Shown here: positions 39,685 through 50,475 of the stretch, one piece after another | Layout: every line of letters starts with the position of its first letter | Position numbering within the stretch: position 1 is the first letter of the stretch | Position numbers and translations under genes: made by a program | Notes under the pieces: generated by a model | Database searches by the model: none | What the model was told of the DNA's origin: nothing | What the model saw: the letters and a program-made list of their open reading frames with translations, nothing else | NCBI GenBank assembly: GCA_025356655.1 | Contig: JANXRW010000001.1 | Location: 1-64,000, forward strand | Reading direction: 5' to 3' | Length of the DNA: 64,000 bases | Source: Betaproteobacteria bacterium | GTDB lineage: Bacteria; Pseudomonadota; Gammaproteobacteria; Burkholderiales; SHXO01

Positions 39685-40220
39685 TATTTCTTGCCCTCTT
39701 CCTCGATCAGTTGCAGCGCGGTCTCCCGCTCTGCCCAGCTGCCATTGGCGTCTTCCACGAGTTCCTTGACCGTCACCTGAGACTCGGTAATGGCTTTGAC
39801 TTCGCCAAAATTCTGTCCGAGGTGATTGCCTGCCGTGATCTTGTAGAGCGAGTTCTCGGGCGTCTTGATGAGCGCCCAGCGCTTCTGGGACCGTTCCAGG
39901 GTCCCCACCATCTTCAGACTCTCCAAGGGATAGCCCTCCAGAGCCTCCTTGGGACGCAGTCGATGGCGCTCGGCCTCCTGGCATGCCTTGCAGTCGGTCG
40001 GAGGCTTGGCACCGGCGGTCGAATGCGGCTGGAAGGGGTTGGGCAGATCGAAGGCGTCATATTTGATCTCCTGGACGGCCTTCATCTGTGGCAGCGGCTC
40101 CACTCGCCCGCGCATCCCTTCGCTGGATTTTTCGACGAACTGCTTGAGGTCGTCGAACTCCCCGGTCCCGCAACCAGCCAGGACCAAGCAAACGCATAAG
40201 GCAAGTCGGCGGCTCAGCAT
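39684..40220 (-). CDS. pilP: Type IV pilus lipoprotein PilP
   Basis: 178 residues. Lipoprotein signal with lipobox L-V-L-A-G-C (Cys17) anchors it in a membrane. The disordered segment after it contacts PilN/PilO, and the C-terminal beta domain (about 100-170, LESLKMVGTLERSQKRWALI) docks on the PilQ N0 domain. Length is typical. It lies 4 bases after pilO. A decayed copy of its last 60 codons follows it. Confidence 0.95.
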   Translation of the reverse strand: MLSRRLALCVCLVLAGCGTGEFDDLKQFVEKSSEGMRGRVEPLPQMKAVQEIKYDAFDLPNPFQPHSTAGAKPPTDCKACQEAERHRLRPKEALEGYPLESLKMVGTLERSQKRWALIKTPENSLYKITAGNHLGQNFGEVKAITESQVTVKELVEDANGSWAERETALQLIEEEGKK

Positions 40221-40224
40221 GGAC

Positions 40225-40893
40225 TCATGACCCCTTCTTCGCGGGCGCCGCTGCGGGCTTGCTTTTATCCGCCTTCTCCTTCAGGGATCGGCGGCGCTGC
40301 TGGATCTCGTCGTCGTCCAGGTACCGGAAGGTCCGCGCCGTGCACTCCATGGCGAGCAGTCCGTCCTTGTCCAGGCTGAGCGCGATACTATTCAGCGTCA
40401 CGATGCGGGGCAGTTGTGCCACGTCGCTGGCAAATGCCCCGATGTCGTGATACTTGCCCACCAATTTGATCTCGATGGGCAACTCGGCGTAGAAGTCAGA
40501 CAGGATTTCCTGGGCCGCCGGTTTGAATCCCTGGAACTGCAGCCCACGTCCGAGCCCCGCCTGGTTGATGTCGGACAGCAGGGCCTCCATCTCCGACTTG
40601 TTGGGCAATTGTTTGAGCATCGCACCGAAGGACTGCTCGATATCGGCGAGCTGTTTCCGGTAGGCGTCCAAGTTGATGGCTTGGCGTTTCTTCTCCAGAA
40701 ACACCCGCCGCAGGTCGCTCTCCTTGTTGCGCGACGCGTTTAGCTCGTCCCACTTGTTGGACCAGTCAAAGAACGCACCCGCGCCCACGATGAGCACGAA
40801 CAGCAGCAGCAGCGCGCCGAGCTTGGGCAATACCGGCCAGTTCCCGATGTCACGGGGATTGAGCCGGCGCAATTCATCCAGGGACAGAGCCAT
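40225..40893 (-). CDS. pilO: Type IV pilus inner-membrane protein PilO
   Basis: 222 residues. One TM helix (about 24-42, LGALLLLFVLIVGAGAFFDW), a coiled coil (45-95) and a ferredoxin-like periplasmic domain (about 100-195). Forms heterodimers with PilN and links to PilP in the alignment complex. The Lys/Ala-rich tail (EKADKSKPAAAPAKKGS) is likely disordered. The start touches the pilN stop by one base. Confidence 0.95.
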   Translation of the reverse strand: MALSLDELRRLNPRDIGNWPVLPKLGALLLLFVLIVGAGAFFDWSNKWDELNASRNKESDLRRVFLEKKRQAINLDAYRKQLADIEQSFGAMLKQLPNKSEMEALLSDINQAGLGRGLQFQGFKPAAQEILSDFYAELPIEIKLVGKYHDIGAFASDVAQLPRIVTLNSIALSLDKDGLLAMECTARTFRYLDDDEIQQRRRSLKEKADKSKPAAAPAKKGS

Positions 40894-41567
40894 CAGCCCT
40901 CCTTGCCCGGGGTTTTGCCCGGCGTGGGCGCGGCAGCTGGCGTTGCTGGGGCGGCCGGTTTGGGCCCATTGTTGCCCTCCGGTTTGGCGCCCGGCGTGGG
41001 CACATCCCCGCCCGCATCGTCGCCGCCGCCACGGACCAGCTTGACGTTCAGATTGAAATCGCTGAGCGTATTGTTTCCGACCTTCGCCGCCTTGATCTCC
41101 ACGAGGGTGGGGCTCTTCAACCAGGGCGACGTCTCGAAGTTACGCATCAGGGTCGAAACCCGTGCGTTCGAGGTGGAATAACCCTGGACGTTGACCGTGT
41201 CCCCGGTCTGCTTCACCGCCCGCAGGTACAAGCCGTCCGGGAGTTGCCGAACCAGCTGGTCGAGCAGGCGCACCGTCTCGGTGCGGTTGGTGGCGAGCGA
41301 TTCGACCACCTTCTTCCGAGACAACAGCTGCTGGGTCTGTTCCTTGAGCTTTTTGATCTCCGCGATCTGGGTGTCCAGCGTGGCGATCTGTTTCTCCAGG
41401 TACTTATTTCGGCTTTCCTGGCCGGCAATGCGCTGTTCCAGGAAGCTGTGCGCCACGGCGACGATGGCCACGGCAATGCCGCCGACGATCCCCGCCATGA
41501 TCAGAAATTGTCGCCGCTGCGCCTTGCGCCGTTCCGCCCGGTGCGGCAGTAGGTTGATCGGGATCAC
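40893..41567 (-). CDS. pilN: Type IV pilus inner-membrane protein PilN
   Basis: 224 residues. The cytoplasmic N-terminus MIPINLLPHRAERR holds the INLLP motif that binds PilM. One TM helix (about 22-42), a coiled coil (45-80) and a periplasmic PilN core follow. A Pro/Gly-rich tail of about 50 residues (after VKLVRGGGDD) is longer than usual and likely flexible. Overlaps pilM by four bases. Confidence 0.95.
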   Translation of the reverse strand: MIPINLLPHRAERRKAQRRQFLIMAGIVGGIAVAIVAVAHSFLEQRIAGQESRNKYLEKQIATLDTQIAEIKKLKEQTQQLLSRKKVVESLATNRTETVRLLDQLVRQLPDGLYLRAVKQTGDTVNVQGYSTSNARVSTLMRNFETSPWLKSPTLVEIKAAKVGNNTLSDFNLNVKLVRGGGDDAGGDVPTPGAKPEGNNGPKPAAPATPAAAPTPGKTPGKEG

Positions 41568-42670
41568 GCGTCAAACCTCCGCATGGCGAGCCCGCAAGCC
41601 ACCAGGAGGGTGGGCGCATCCTGCGCCAGCTGCCGGGCCTTAATCTTCGGCGACACGTCCATGGTGGCGAAAGGGTTCGCAATGAGGGTGTTCACCCCAG
41701 TGCGCTGGGCCACCACGTTGTCGATGTTCTCGATTGTCGCGCAGCCGCCCGACAGGAAAATGTAGTCCACTTGGTTGTAGGGCGTGGATGTGAAAAAGAA
41801 CTGCAGGGCCCGGGTGACTTCCAGGGCCAAGGTGTCCATGAAAGGCTGCAGAACTTCCGGCTCGTAGCTCTCGGGTAGACCCCCGTTGCGCTTGGCTGCC
41901 TCCGCCTCCTCCGCCGACAGGTTGTACTGGCGCTGGATCTCCTGCGTGAGCTGGTTACCGCCGAAGGGCTGCTCGCGCATGTACACGGACTGGTTGTTCT
42001 GCAGGACGTTGATGTTCATCATGGTGGCACCCACATCCACCAGAAGGATCACCTGATCGCGCCCGCCTTCGGGAAGCTGCGATTCCATGAGCTCAAAGGC
42101 CGTCTGAGCAGCGAAAGCGTCGATGTCCATGACAATCGCCTTGAGGCCGCCCACCTCGGCACAGGCCACCCGGTCCTCGACCTTCTCCTTGCGCGAGGCC
42201 GCGATCAGGACATGAACATCATCCCCGCCGCCGGTTGCTGAACCAAGCGGCTGGAAATCCAGGTTGACCTCTTCGAGTGTGAAGGGGATGTACTGGTTCG
42301 CCTCGGTCTCGACCTGGAGCTCAAGGTCCTCTTCGCGTAGGCCGGGCGGAACGGAGATCTTCTTGGTGATCACTTGTGCTGATGGCAGCGCCAGCGCGAC
42401 GTTTCGCACCCGCGTTCCCAGCCGCTTCCAGCCCCGGCGCAAGGAATCCCCCACGGCCTCCAGGTTCTGGATGTTGCCGTCGACCACCGCATCCTTCGGG
42501 AGCGGCTCTATGGCGTAGCGCTCGAGGCGCATACGGCCTTTACCAGCGGCAACCAACTCCACCATCTTGACTGAGGTGGAGCTGATATCGACGCCGATCA
42601 GCGGCGGAGTCTTGGCCTTAAAAAGATCGGCCAACCACTCCCCGCCTATCTTGAATTTTCCTTTGAGCAT
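41564..42670 (-). CDS. pilM: Type IV pilus assembly ATPase-fold protein PilM
   Basis: 368 residues, actin/FtsA-like fold. Cytoplasmic partner of PilN. Phosphate-1 motif IGVDISSTSVKMVEL (about 24-38), NVALALPSAQVITKKI, VDVGATMMNINVL (phosphate-2) and a C-terminal LSGGCATIENIDNVVAQRTG (adenosine motif). First gene of pilMNOPQ and divergent from mrcA. Confidence 0.95.
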   Translation of the reverse strand: MLKGKFKIGGEWLADLFKAKTPPLIGVDISSTSVKMVELVAAGKGRMRLERYAIEPLPKDAVVDGNIQNLEAVGDSLRRGWKRLGTRVRNVALALPSAQVITKKISVPPGLREEDLELQVETEANQYIPFTLEEVNLDFQPLGSATGGGDDVHVLIAASRKEKVEDRVACAEVGGLKAIVMDIDAFAAQTAFELMESQLPEGGRDQVILLVDVGATMMNINVLQNNQSVYMREQPFGGNQLTQEIQRQYNLSAEEAEAAKRNGGLPESYEPEVLQPFMDTLALEVTRALQFFFTSTPYNQVDYIFLSGGCATIENIDNVVAQRTGVNTLIANPFATMDVSPKIKARQLAQDAPTLLVACGLAMRRFDA

Positions 42671-42701
42671 AGGCCGCTTAGCAGGGTTCCCGACAAACTA
42701 C

Positions 42702-42730
42702 ATTAAATGCTAGCAACAAGTCCAGAGCAA
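42702..42730 (-). promoter_or_regulatory. Candidate sigma70 promoter of pilMNOPQ
   Basis: The minus strand has TTGCTC (42725-42730), 17 bases, then TTTAAT (42702-42707, 5/6 to consensus). The -35 matches only its TTG. It lies 32 bases upstream of pilM in the divergent region with mrcA. Confidence 0.4.
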
Positions 42731-42834
42731 GTAAAGCTTATTTTCGGCTTCCGGCCCTCGGCGCTGAAGGGCATTCTGATAGACGACCCCGCACCGTTTA
42801 CACTGTGACGTTTTCCCATGGCGCATTTCCCCGA

Positions 42835-45156
42835 ATGACCTTCCGCTGGTGGTTCTTCCCGATCCTGGCCCTGGCAGCGCTAGCGCTGTCCACAGCCCTC
42901 ATCGTCGGCTATGCCGCGGCGATCGTCTATCCCACGCTGCCATCGCTGGAATCCCTGACCGACTACAACCCGAAGATCCCGCTGCGCATATATGGCGCGG
43001 AAGGCGGGTTAATCGGCGAGTTCGGCGAGGAACGCCGGGCGCTCGTGCGCATCGCCGACGTACCCGAATCCCTTCGCCTCGCCATTCTGGCAGCCGAGGA
43101 CGAACGCTTCTACCAGCATGGCGGCGTGGACCTCATCGGTGTCGCCCGGGCCATGCTCCACAACTTCGTTCCCGGCGGAAGCCGGCAGGGGGCGTCGACC
43201 ATCACCATGCAGGTGGCACGCAACTTCTTCCTCACCAAGGAGAAGACTTTCACGCGCAAGTTCAACGAGGCCCTGCTATCGCTGAAAATCGAGCGCAGCC
43301 TCTCCAAGGATCAGATCCTCGAGTTGTATGTCAACCAGATCTACCTGGGACAACGGTCCTACGGATTCGCCGCCGCGGCCCAAGCCTATTTCGGCAAGAA
43401 CCTGCGCAATCTCGATGTGGCCGAAGCGGCGATGCTAGCAGGGCTGCCCAAGGCCCCGTCGAACTCCAACCCGGTGATCAACCCACGCGCCGCCAAGCGG
43501 CGCCAGGCCTACGTGCTCAAGCGCATGCACGAGTTGCGCTATATCACCGACGAGCAGTACGCGCGGGCCCAGGCGACGCCACTGCACGTGCGCCGAGACC
43601 AGCCCGAGGCCGCGGCGCACGCCGACTACGTGGCCGAGATGGTCCGGCAGGCCATGTACGCACGCTACAAGGAAGACACCTATACCAAGGGGTTCAAGGT
43701 CTACACCACCCTGTCCCAGCCGCTCCAGGAGGCGGCCTACGCCGCCGTGCGCAAAGGGCTCCTCGACTATGACCGGCGCCACGGGTACCGCGGGGCGGAG
43801 GCGACCTACGAGATCCCGGAGGGCGGCTCCGAGGAGGCGTTTGAGGCCTTGCTGCAGGAACAAAGCGATAGCGACGACATCTACCCTGCGCTGGTGCTCG
43901 AAGCCTCCCCGCGCGAAGTGAAGGCCTATCGCCAGGGCGGCGAGCAGGTGACGATCGGTCCCGAGGGCCTCAAATTCGCCCGCAATATGTTGGGCGAGCG
44001 GGCCGCGGCCGGGAAGCGCCTGGTGCGCGGGGCCCTAGTCCGCATCCAACGCGACGAAAAGGGCGCTTGGCAGATCGTGCAGTTGCCTCAGGTCGAGGGT
44101 GCGCTGGTGTCCATCAACCCGGCCGATGGGGGCATCCGCGCCCTCGTGGGCGGCTTCGACTTCAGCCGGAACAAGTTCAACCATGCGACCCAGGGGCTGC
44201 GTCAGCCGGGCTCCAGCTTCAAGCCCTTCGTTTACTCCGCGGCGCTGGAGAAAGGCTTTACCCCCGCCACGGTCATCAACGACGCGCCGCTGACCATCGA
44301 CGCGAGTGAAACCGGTTCGGCCGCATGGGAGCCGAAGAACTACGAGGGGACCTATGACGGTCCCATTCGTATGCGCACAGCGTTGACCAAGTCCAAAAAC
44401 CTGGTTTCCGTGCGCATTCTTCGCGCCATAACCCCCGCCTACGCGCAGGACTACATCACGCGCTTCGGATTCGACCCCAAGCAGCACCCGCCCTACCTCA
44501 CCATGGCCCTGGGCGCTGGTTCCGTCACCGTGCAGGAGATGTCGCTCGCCTACACGGTGTTCGCCAACGGTGGCTACCGTCTCTCGCCCTACTACATCGC
44601 GCGGGTGGAGGACGCCGCGGGGCGCAAGCTCTTCCAGGCCGCCTCCGCGAGCGCAGGCGACGAGTCGCTGCGCGTCATCGACCCACGTAACGCTTACCTG
44701 ATGACCAGCATGATGCGCGACGTCATCCGCAGCGGCACGGGCGCCAAGGCCATGTCGCTCGGGCGCAGCGACCTGGCCGGGAAAACGGGGACCACCAACG
44801 AACAGATGGACGCGTGGTTCGCGGGCTTCCAGCACAGGCTTGCGACGGTGGTGTGGGTGGGGTTCGATCTTCCCCGCACCCTGGGGGGGGCGGAAACGGG
44901 GGCTGCCGCCGCGCTTCCCATCTGGATCTCCTATATGGGGGTTGCCTTAAAGGACGTCCCGGAGGAACTCCCCGTGCTCCCCGATGGGGTGGCCGTGGTG
45001 CCCATCGACCCCGCGACGGGGAGGCGAGTCCCGGCGGGGACGGCGGGCGCGATCCCCGAGGTGTTCTACCGGGAAGGGATCCCGGGCGAAGGTGGGGAGG
45101 CTGGGGGGGCGCCGGGCGGGCGCAAGCTCGACGATACCCGCAACGAGCTTTATTGA
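42835..45156 (+). CDS. mrcA: Penicillin-binding protein 1A (glycosyltransferase/transpeptidase)
   Basis: 773 residues. Bifunctional peptidoglycan synthase. N-terminal TM helix (about 7-32); the glycosyltransferase domain has catalytic Glu in AAEDERFYQHGG (about 88) and GASTITMQVARN. An OB-like insert covers about 300-420. The transpeptidase has S-S-F-K (Ser near 460), S-K-N in TKSKNLVSVR (about 520) and K-T-G-T (about 648). ATG 42835 is preferred; GTG 42805 would add 10 residues. The Gly/Ala-rich C-terminal tail is about 90 residues. The stop overlaps the next start (TGATG). Confidence 0.96.
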   Translation: MTFRWWFFPILALAALALSTALIVGYAAAIVYPTLPSLESLTDYNPKIPLRIYGAEGGLIGEFGEERRALVRIADVPESLRLAILAAEDERFYQHGGVDLIGVARAMLHNFVPGGSRQGASTITMQVARNFFLTKEKTFTRKFNEALLSLKIERSLSKDQILELYVNQIYLGQRSYGFAAAAQAYFGKNLRNLDVAEAAMLAGLPKAPSNSNPVINPRAAKRRQAYVLKRMHELRYITDEQYARAQATPLHVRRDQPEAAAHADYVAEMVRQAMYARYKEDTYTKGFKVYTTLSQPLQEAAYAAVRKGLLDYDRRHGYRGAEATYEIPEGGSEEAFEALLQEQSDSDDIYPALVLEASPREVKAYRQGGEQVTIGPEGLKFARNMLGERAAAGKRLVRGALVRIQRDEKGAWQIVQLPQVEGALVSINPADGGIRALVGGFDFSRNKFNHATQGLRQPGSSFKPFVYSAALEKGFTPATVINDAPLTIDASETGSAAWEPKNYEGTYDGPIRMRTALTKSKNLVSVRILRAITPAYAQDYITRFGFDPKQHPPYLTMALGAGSVTVQEMSLAYTVFANGGYRLSPYYIARVEDAAGRKLFQAASASAGDESLRVIDPRNAYLMTSMMRDVIRSGTGAKAMSLGRSDLAGKTGTTNEQMDAWFAGFQHRLATVVWVGFDLPRTLGGAETGAAAALPIWISYMGVALKDVPEELPVLPDGVAVVPIDPATGRRVPAGTAGAIPEVFYREGIPGEGGEAGGAPGGRKLDDTRNELY

Positions 45157-45764
45157 TGTCGCGTGAAGCGTCACAGTTGCGCGGGCACATTGCCCATCTC
45201 GCCGCGCGGCTCATGGTCCGCGACGGCGTGAGCGACTACGGCATGGCCAAACGCAAGGCGGCGCGGGAAGCCGGTGCGCCCGACACGCGGCACCTTCCCA
45301 GCAACGAGGAGGTCGAGGACGCGCTACGCGCCTATCAGGATCTCTTCCATCCGCAGGAGCACGCTCGGCGGCTGCGCGAGTTGCGCGAGGACGCCCGGGA
45401 GCTCATGCGATTGCTGGAACCGTTCCATCCCTATCTCACCGGCGCGCTCGTGGGGGGCTCGATCGGCACGCAGGCAGAGATCTGTTTGCATCTCTACACT
45501 GACCGCGGCAAGGACTTGGAACTGTTTCTGGCCAACCAGGGGCTGGCCTGGGGCCGGCGCGATCAACGGCTCCTGGCGGGAGGCGCGGAGATCGATGCCC
45601 CGGGGTTCTTTTTGGATACGCCGGGTGCGCCGATGAGCGTTCTGTTGCTGGACCCTCGCCTCCTGCGCCAGACGCTGCGCACGGCCAGCGGTGGGCCTCC
45701 ATTGGAGCGCCTGTCGCTGACGACGCTCGAGTCCGTGCTCTGCGATGGTGGCACGAGCGCCTAA
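45156..45764 (+). CDS. Conserved nucleotidyltransferase-like protein
   Basis: 202 residues, ATG overlapping the mrcA stop by one base (TGATG). The helical N-terminus (HIAHLAARLMVRDGVSDYGM, AKRKAAREAGAPDTRHLPSN) is shared with uncharacterised betaproteobacterial proteins as far as I recall. The second half has a nucleotidyltransferase-like strand pattern (YLTGALVGGSIGTQAEICLH) where G-x-x-x-G-S and an acidic pair would be expected; here the acidic pair is incomplete, so activity is doubtful. Coupling to mrcA suggests a link to cell-wall synthesis, but that is inference. Related proteins are sometimes labelled as murein ligases, which the sequence does not support. Confidence 0.6.
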   Translation: MSREASQLRGHIAHLAARLMVRDGVSDYGMAKRKAAREAGAPDTRHLPSNEEVEDALRAYQDLFHPQEHARRLRELREDARELMRLLEPFHPYLTGALVGGSIGTQAEICLHLYTDRGKDLELFLANQGLAWGRRDQRLLAGGAEIDAPGFFLDTPGAPMSVLLLDPRLLRQTLRTASGGPPLERLSLTTLESVLCDGGTSA

Positions 45765-45852
45765 AGTTTTTCTGGTGCGCGCCGCAGTTGCGAGCCAGGA
45801 CAGTAGCGAAAATCGGAGAGCGGCAAGCGTGCATGACGATCAAGGTGGAACC

Positions 45853-46569
45853 ATGGCAGGGCAAGCTGAAGCGGAGCGCTTCCAGCTACGCGGGCGCATC
45901 GAAATCGCCTACCTGCTGCGCGAACTGCAGCGCTCGGGCGCGCCGCTCACTATCATCTTGGACGACGGCAAGGATTTCCTGGTCTCTAGCGTCCTCGAGG
46001 CTGACGGGGCAAGCGGGACGCTGGTCCTCGACGCGGGCTCTCGACCAGAACTCAACGAGCGCCTTCTGCGCGAAGGCACCGCCTTGGTTGCCGCGAGCCC
46101 TGAGGGGGTTTCGGTGCGCTTCGAGGTGCGCGGGATCACCCCGGCAACCGCCGATGGGCGCCTGACCCTGCGCATGCCCTTCCCGGAACAAGTGGTCAAG
46201 CTGCAACGAAGGGAGGCCTTCCGACTGCGCGTCATCGACCCGCTACAAGTGACCTGCGTGGTTCCCGTCGCCGACGACACGCAGGCCCGGCTCTACGTCA
46301 TGAATCTCAGTGTCACCGGCCTGAGTCTGACCGGGGAGTTCCCCGGGGCCGGGCCCGCGGCCGGGCGCATCCTGGCGGATTGTCGGCTGCGCCTGCCCGA
46401 GGAGGGCGAGGTGAGCGTTAGCCTGCACGTGCGACACCTGCGCCCCGCGACTGAAGCACAGCCACCGTCCTGGGGCACCGAGTTCGTTGCCCTGGGGTCG
46501 GATCAGGAGGCGCTGATCCAACGCTTCCTGATTCGTGCGCAACGCCGCCTGCGGCCCTCCTCCGAGTAA
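45853..46569 (+). CDS. PilZ-domain c-di-GMP receptor (YcgR-like)
   Basis: 238 residues. An N-terminal YcgR-type domain (about 10-110) is followed by a PilZ domain with the two c-di-GMP contacts: R-R-E-A-F-R (RxxxR, about 119) and N-L-S-V-T-G (D/NxSxxG, about 155). It should bind c-di-GMP and act on flagella, pili or another envelope machine. ATG 45853 has AGGTGG at 6 bases; the frame extends upstream into the previous gene. 88 bases after the nucleotidyltransferase-like gene; converges on hemB with a 9-base gap. Confidence 0.85.
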   Translation: MAGQAEAERFQLRGRIEIAYLLRELQRSGAPLTIILDDGKDFLVSSVLEADGASGTLVLDAGSRPELNERLLREGTALVAASPEGVSVRFEVRGITPATADGRLTLRMPFPEQVVKLQRREAFRLRVIDPLQVTCVVPVADDTQARLYVMNLSVTGLSLTGEFPGAGPAAGRILADCRLRLPEEGEVSVSLHVRHLRPATEAQPPSWGTEFVALGSDQEALIQRFLIRAQRRLRPSSE

Positions 46570-46578
46570 TCCGACGGC

Positions 46579-47778
<1,200 letters not shown>

Positions 47779-47783
<5 letters not shown>

Positions 47784-48411
47784 GTCCGGCGGGCAATTCC
47801 GCAGCTTCGATGAGGGGCTGCACCGCCGGGACGAGGAGGCTCCAGATTCTCTGTTGCGCTTCCTCCAATCCCATACGCGTCAGACTCGAGAACAGCTGGA
47901 CAGAAGCCTGAGGATAGTCCTCGCGCAGCAGAGCACGCACCTTGTGGAGGGCTTCGACGGCACGGCTGCGGGCAAGCTTGTCGGTCTTGGAGAGCAGAAT
48001 GTGCACGGGGACGCCCGAGGGCGCGACCCAATCCAGCAGTTGCCGGTCCAAATCTGTCATGGGATGACGGATGTCCATGATCACCACGAGCCCCACCAGC
48101 GAGGCACGGGTGCGCAGAAAACCCGGCAGGAGGCGCCCCCACTGGCGCCGGATCTCCCCAGGCACCTTGGCGTAGCCATAGCCCGGCAGGTCAACCAAGA
48201 ACAGGCCCTCGCCCAGAGAAAAGTAGTTGATGAGCTGCGTCCGACCCGGTTGCTTGCTCACGAAGGCCAACTGCTTGCGGCGGCAGATGGTATTGATAGC
48301 GCTGGATTTTCCGGCGTTCGAGCGGCCAGCAAAAGCAATCTCGCGCTGCCCCTCGGGCGGCAGCCCCTCCGGTTCGGCGACGCTAAGCCTGAATTCGATG
48401 CGCTCGAACAT
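47779..48411 (-). CDS. engB: Ribosome-biogenesis GTP-binding protein YsxC/EngB
   Basis: 210 residues. An essential GTPase for assembly of the large ribosomal subunit. G1 is GRSNAGKSS (about 29-37), G2 falls around PGRTQLINYF, G3 is DLPGYGYA, and G4 is in LLSKTDKL. ATG 48411 is chosen; a TTG at 48420 adds three residues. Next to the cytochrome c4 gene (divergent), a frequent arrangement in betaproteobacteria. Confidence 0.95.
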
Positions 48412-48554
48412 GGGTTTCAATCCTTGCGGGTGGCGGCGGACCGCCAGAATAGACTAAACTCACGCATTGATCGTCGATGGCAGAGCGAAGGGCAACCGGG
48501 GAACCTGAGCGCACTCGCTTCGCGCGCAGCCTTATCTTGTCTGGGAGCATCTGA

Positions 48555-49190
48555 ATGAAGCGTAACGTGACGGCGCCGGCGCCCCTGCTTGGTGCGGCGG
48601 TGGTTTTTCTGGCGAGTCTCTGCCTTTCCACCGGCTCCCTTGCCGCAGGCGACTCCGCCAAGGCCCAGGCCATCGTCAATACGGTGTGCGCCGCCTGCCA
48701 TGGAGCGGACGGCAACGGCGTAATCACCGCCAATCCCAAGCTTGCGGGGCAGCACGCGGAGTATATCCGTCGCCAGCTCATCAGCTACAAGTCGGGTGAT
48801 CGCAAGAATGCGGTGATGAACGGCATGGCCGCCGCCCTGACCGAAGAGGATCAGCGCAACCTCGGGGCCTATTTCTCCGGACAAAAGCCGGCATTGGGAA
48901 CTTCCCACGACGCCGACTTGGTCCTGGCTGGCCAAAAGCTCTACCGGGGCGGTGACGCAGAGAGCGGCGTACCGGCTTGCTCGGGCTGCCATTCCCCTGA
49001 CGGCTCCGGCATTCCCGTCCAGTACCCGCGCCTGGCGGGTCAGCACAGTGAATACACGCTGGGCCAGTTGAAGGCCTTCCGGGCCGGCGAACGGGCCAAC
49101 GGCCTCGCCGGCATGATGACGGTCATTGCGTCCCGATTGAGCGATGCTCAGATGGCCGCGCTGGCGGAGTACATCGCGGGACTCAGGTAG
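48555..49190 (+). CDS. Cytochrome c4 (di-haem)
   Basis: 211 residues, signal peptide ending near SLAAGD. Two haem-binding motifs, C-A-A-C-H (about 45) and C-S-G-C-H (about 141), lie in two homologous halves, each with the [12 protein letters not shown] or [12 protein letters not shown] pattern. Axial Met candidates are in VMNGMAA and GMMTVIA. A periplasmic electron carrier, usually to terminal oxidases. The last 8 bases overlap the convergent hemL tail. Confidence 0.93.
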   Translation: MKRNVTAPAPLLGAAVVFLASLCLSTGSLAAGDSAKAQAIVNTVCAACHGADGNGVITANPKLAGQHAEYIRRQLISYKSGDRKNAVMNGMAAALTEEDQRNLGAYFSGQKPALGTSHDADLVLAGQKLYRGGDAESGVPACSGCHSPDGSGIPVQYPRLAGQHSEYTLGQLKAFRAGERANGLAGMMTVIASRLSDAQMAALAEYIAGLR

Positions 49191-50475
49191 CCGGGGCAGC
49201 TAGGCGCCGGAATACGCGGCGTGCGGCCTCACAGGTGATAGTGATGTCCTCGGCGGTGTGGGCGCTCGAAACGAATCCTGCTTCATAGGCCGAGGGGGCG
49301 AAGTACACCCCTTCGTCCAGCATGGCGTGGAAGAAGCGGTTGAAGGCTTCCTTGTCGCACTCCATCACCTGCGCATAGCTCTGCGGCGGGGCCGGGCGGA
49401 AGTACAGGCCGAACATGCCCCCCAGGCCTTGCGCACTAAAAGCCACCCCCGCCTCTGCCGCCGCCTCGCTCAGTCCGCGCGTGAGGCTTGTGGTCAGCGC
49501 TTCGAGGCGCTCGAAAAATTCCGGCGCCTCGATCTTGCGCAGCGTCGCTAAGCCAGCTGCCACGGCCAGCGGATTGCCCGAGAGCGTGCCCGCCTGATAG
49601 ACAGGACCCAGCGGGGCCAAGAATTGCATGATATCGCGGCGACCGCCGAAGACGCCGAGCGGAAGCCCACCTCCCACTACTTTACCCAGCGTCGTTAGGT
49701 CCGGGCGCACCCCGTACCGGCTCTGCGCGCCACCCAGGGCGACGCGGAACCCGGTCATGACCTCGTCGAAGATCAGCACCGCGCCGTGGCGGGTGCATAG
49801 TTCACGCAGGCCTTCGAGGAATCCCGGCGCAGGGAGCACCAAGTTCATGTTCCCGGCCGCCGGCTCCACGATGACCGCAGCGATCGCGTCGCCTTGTTCG
49901 GCGAAGAGTTGTTCCATGCTCGCCAAGTCGTTGAATTGGCGCACCAGCGTGTGCGCAGCCACCTCGGGGGGTACCCCTGCGGAGCTTGGCTGACCCAGGG
50001 TGAGGGCTCCGGAGCCGGCCTTTACCAGGAGGCTGTCGGCGTGTCCGTGGTAGCAGCCCTCGAACTTCACGATCCGGGAGCGACCGGTGAACCCACGCGC
50101 GAGACGAATTGCACTCATGGTGGCTTCTGTGCCCGAGCTGACCAACCGCATCATCTCCACAGACGGAAGCAGGCGGCAAACCGTCTTGGCCAGTTCGTAC
50201 TCGCCCGCAGTAGGCGCTCCGTAACTGAGCCCCGCGCAGGCGGCCTCCTGCACCGCCGCGACCACGTCGGGGTCGGCATGTCCCAATACCAACGGGCCCC
50301 AGGAGCCCACGAAATCAAGGTAGCTGTGCCCCTCCACGTCCGAGAATCGCGCGCCAGCGGCGCGAGCAAAGAAGCGCGGCGTCCCTCCCACCGAGCGGAA
50401 AGCACGCACGGGCGAATTGACCCCGCCAGGTATCAGTTGCTGCGAAAGCTCGAACAATTCCTCGTTGGTGCTCAT
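49183..50475 (-). CDS. hemL: Glutamate-1-semialdehyde 2,1-aminomutase
   Basis: 430 residues, PLP enzyme of the C5 pathway to 5-aminolevulinate. The PLP Lys is in [14 protein letters not shown] (about 265), with the Asp of [13 protein letters not shown] and the phosphate-binding [16 protein letters not shown]. It begins [18 protein letters not shown] ([20 protein letters not shown]). Its presence shows that this organism uses the C5 route. Overlaps thiE by four bases. Confidence 0.97.
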   Translation of the reverse strand: MSTNEELFELSQQLIPGGVNSPVRAFRSVGGTPRFFARAAGARFSDVEGHSYLDFVGSWGPLVLGHADPDVVAAVQEAACAGLSYGAPTAGEYELAKTVCRLLPSVEMMRLVSSGTEATMSAIRLARGFTGRSRIVKFEGCYHGHADSLLVKAGSGALTLGQPSSAGVPPEVAAHTLVRQFNDLASMEQLFAEQGDAIAAVIVEPAAGNMNLVLPAPGFLEGLRELCTRHGAVLIFDEVMTGFRVALGGAQSRYGVRPDLTTLGKVVGGGLPLGVFGGRRDIMQFLAPLGPVYQAGTLSGNPLAVAAGLATLRKIEAPEFFERLEALTTSLTRGLSEAAAEAGVAFSAQGLGGMFGLYFRPAPPQSYAQVMECDKEAFNRFFHAMLDEGVYFAPSAYEAGFVSSAHTAEDITITCEAARRVFRRLAAPAT

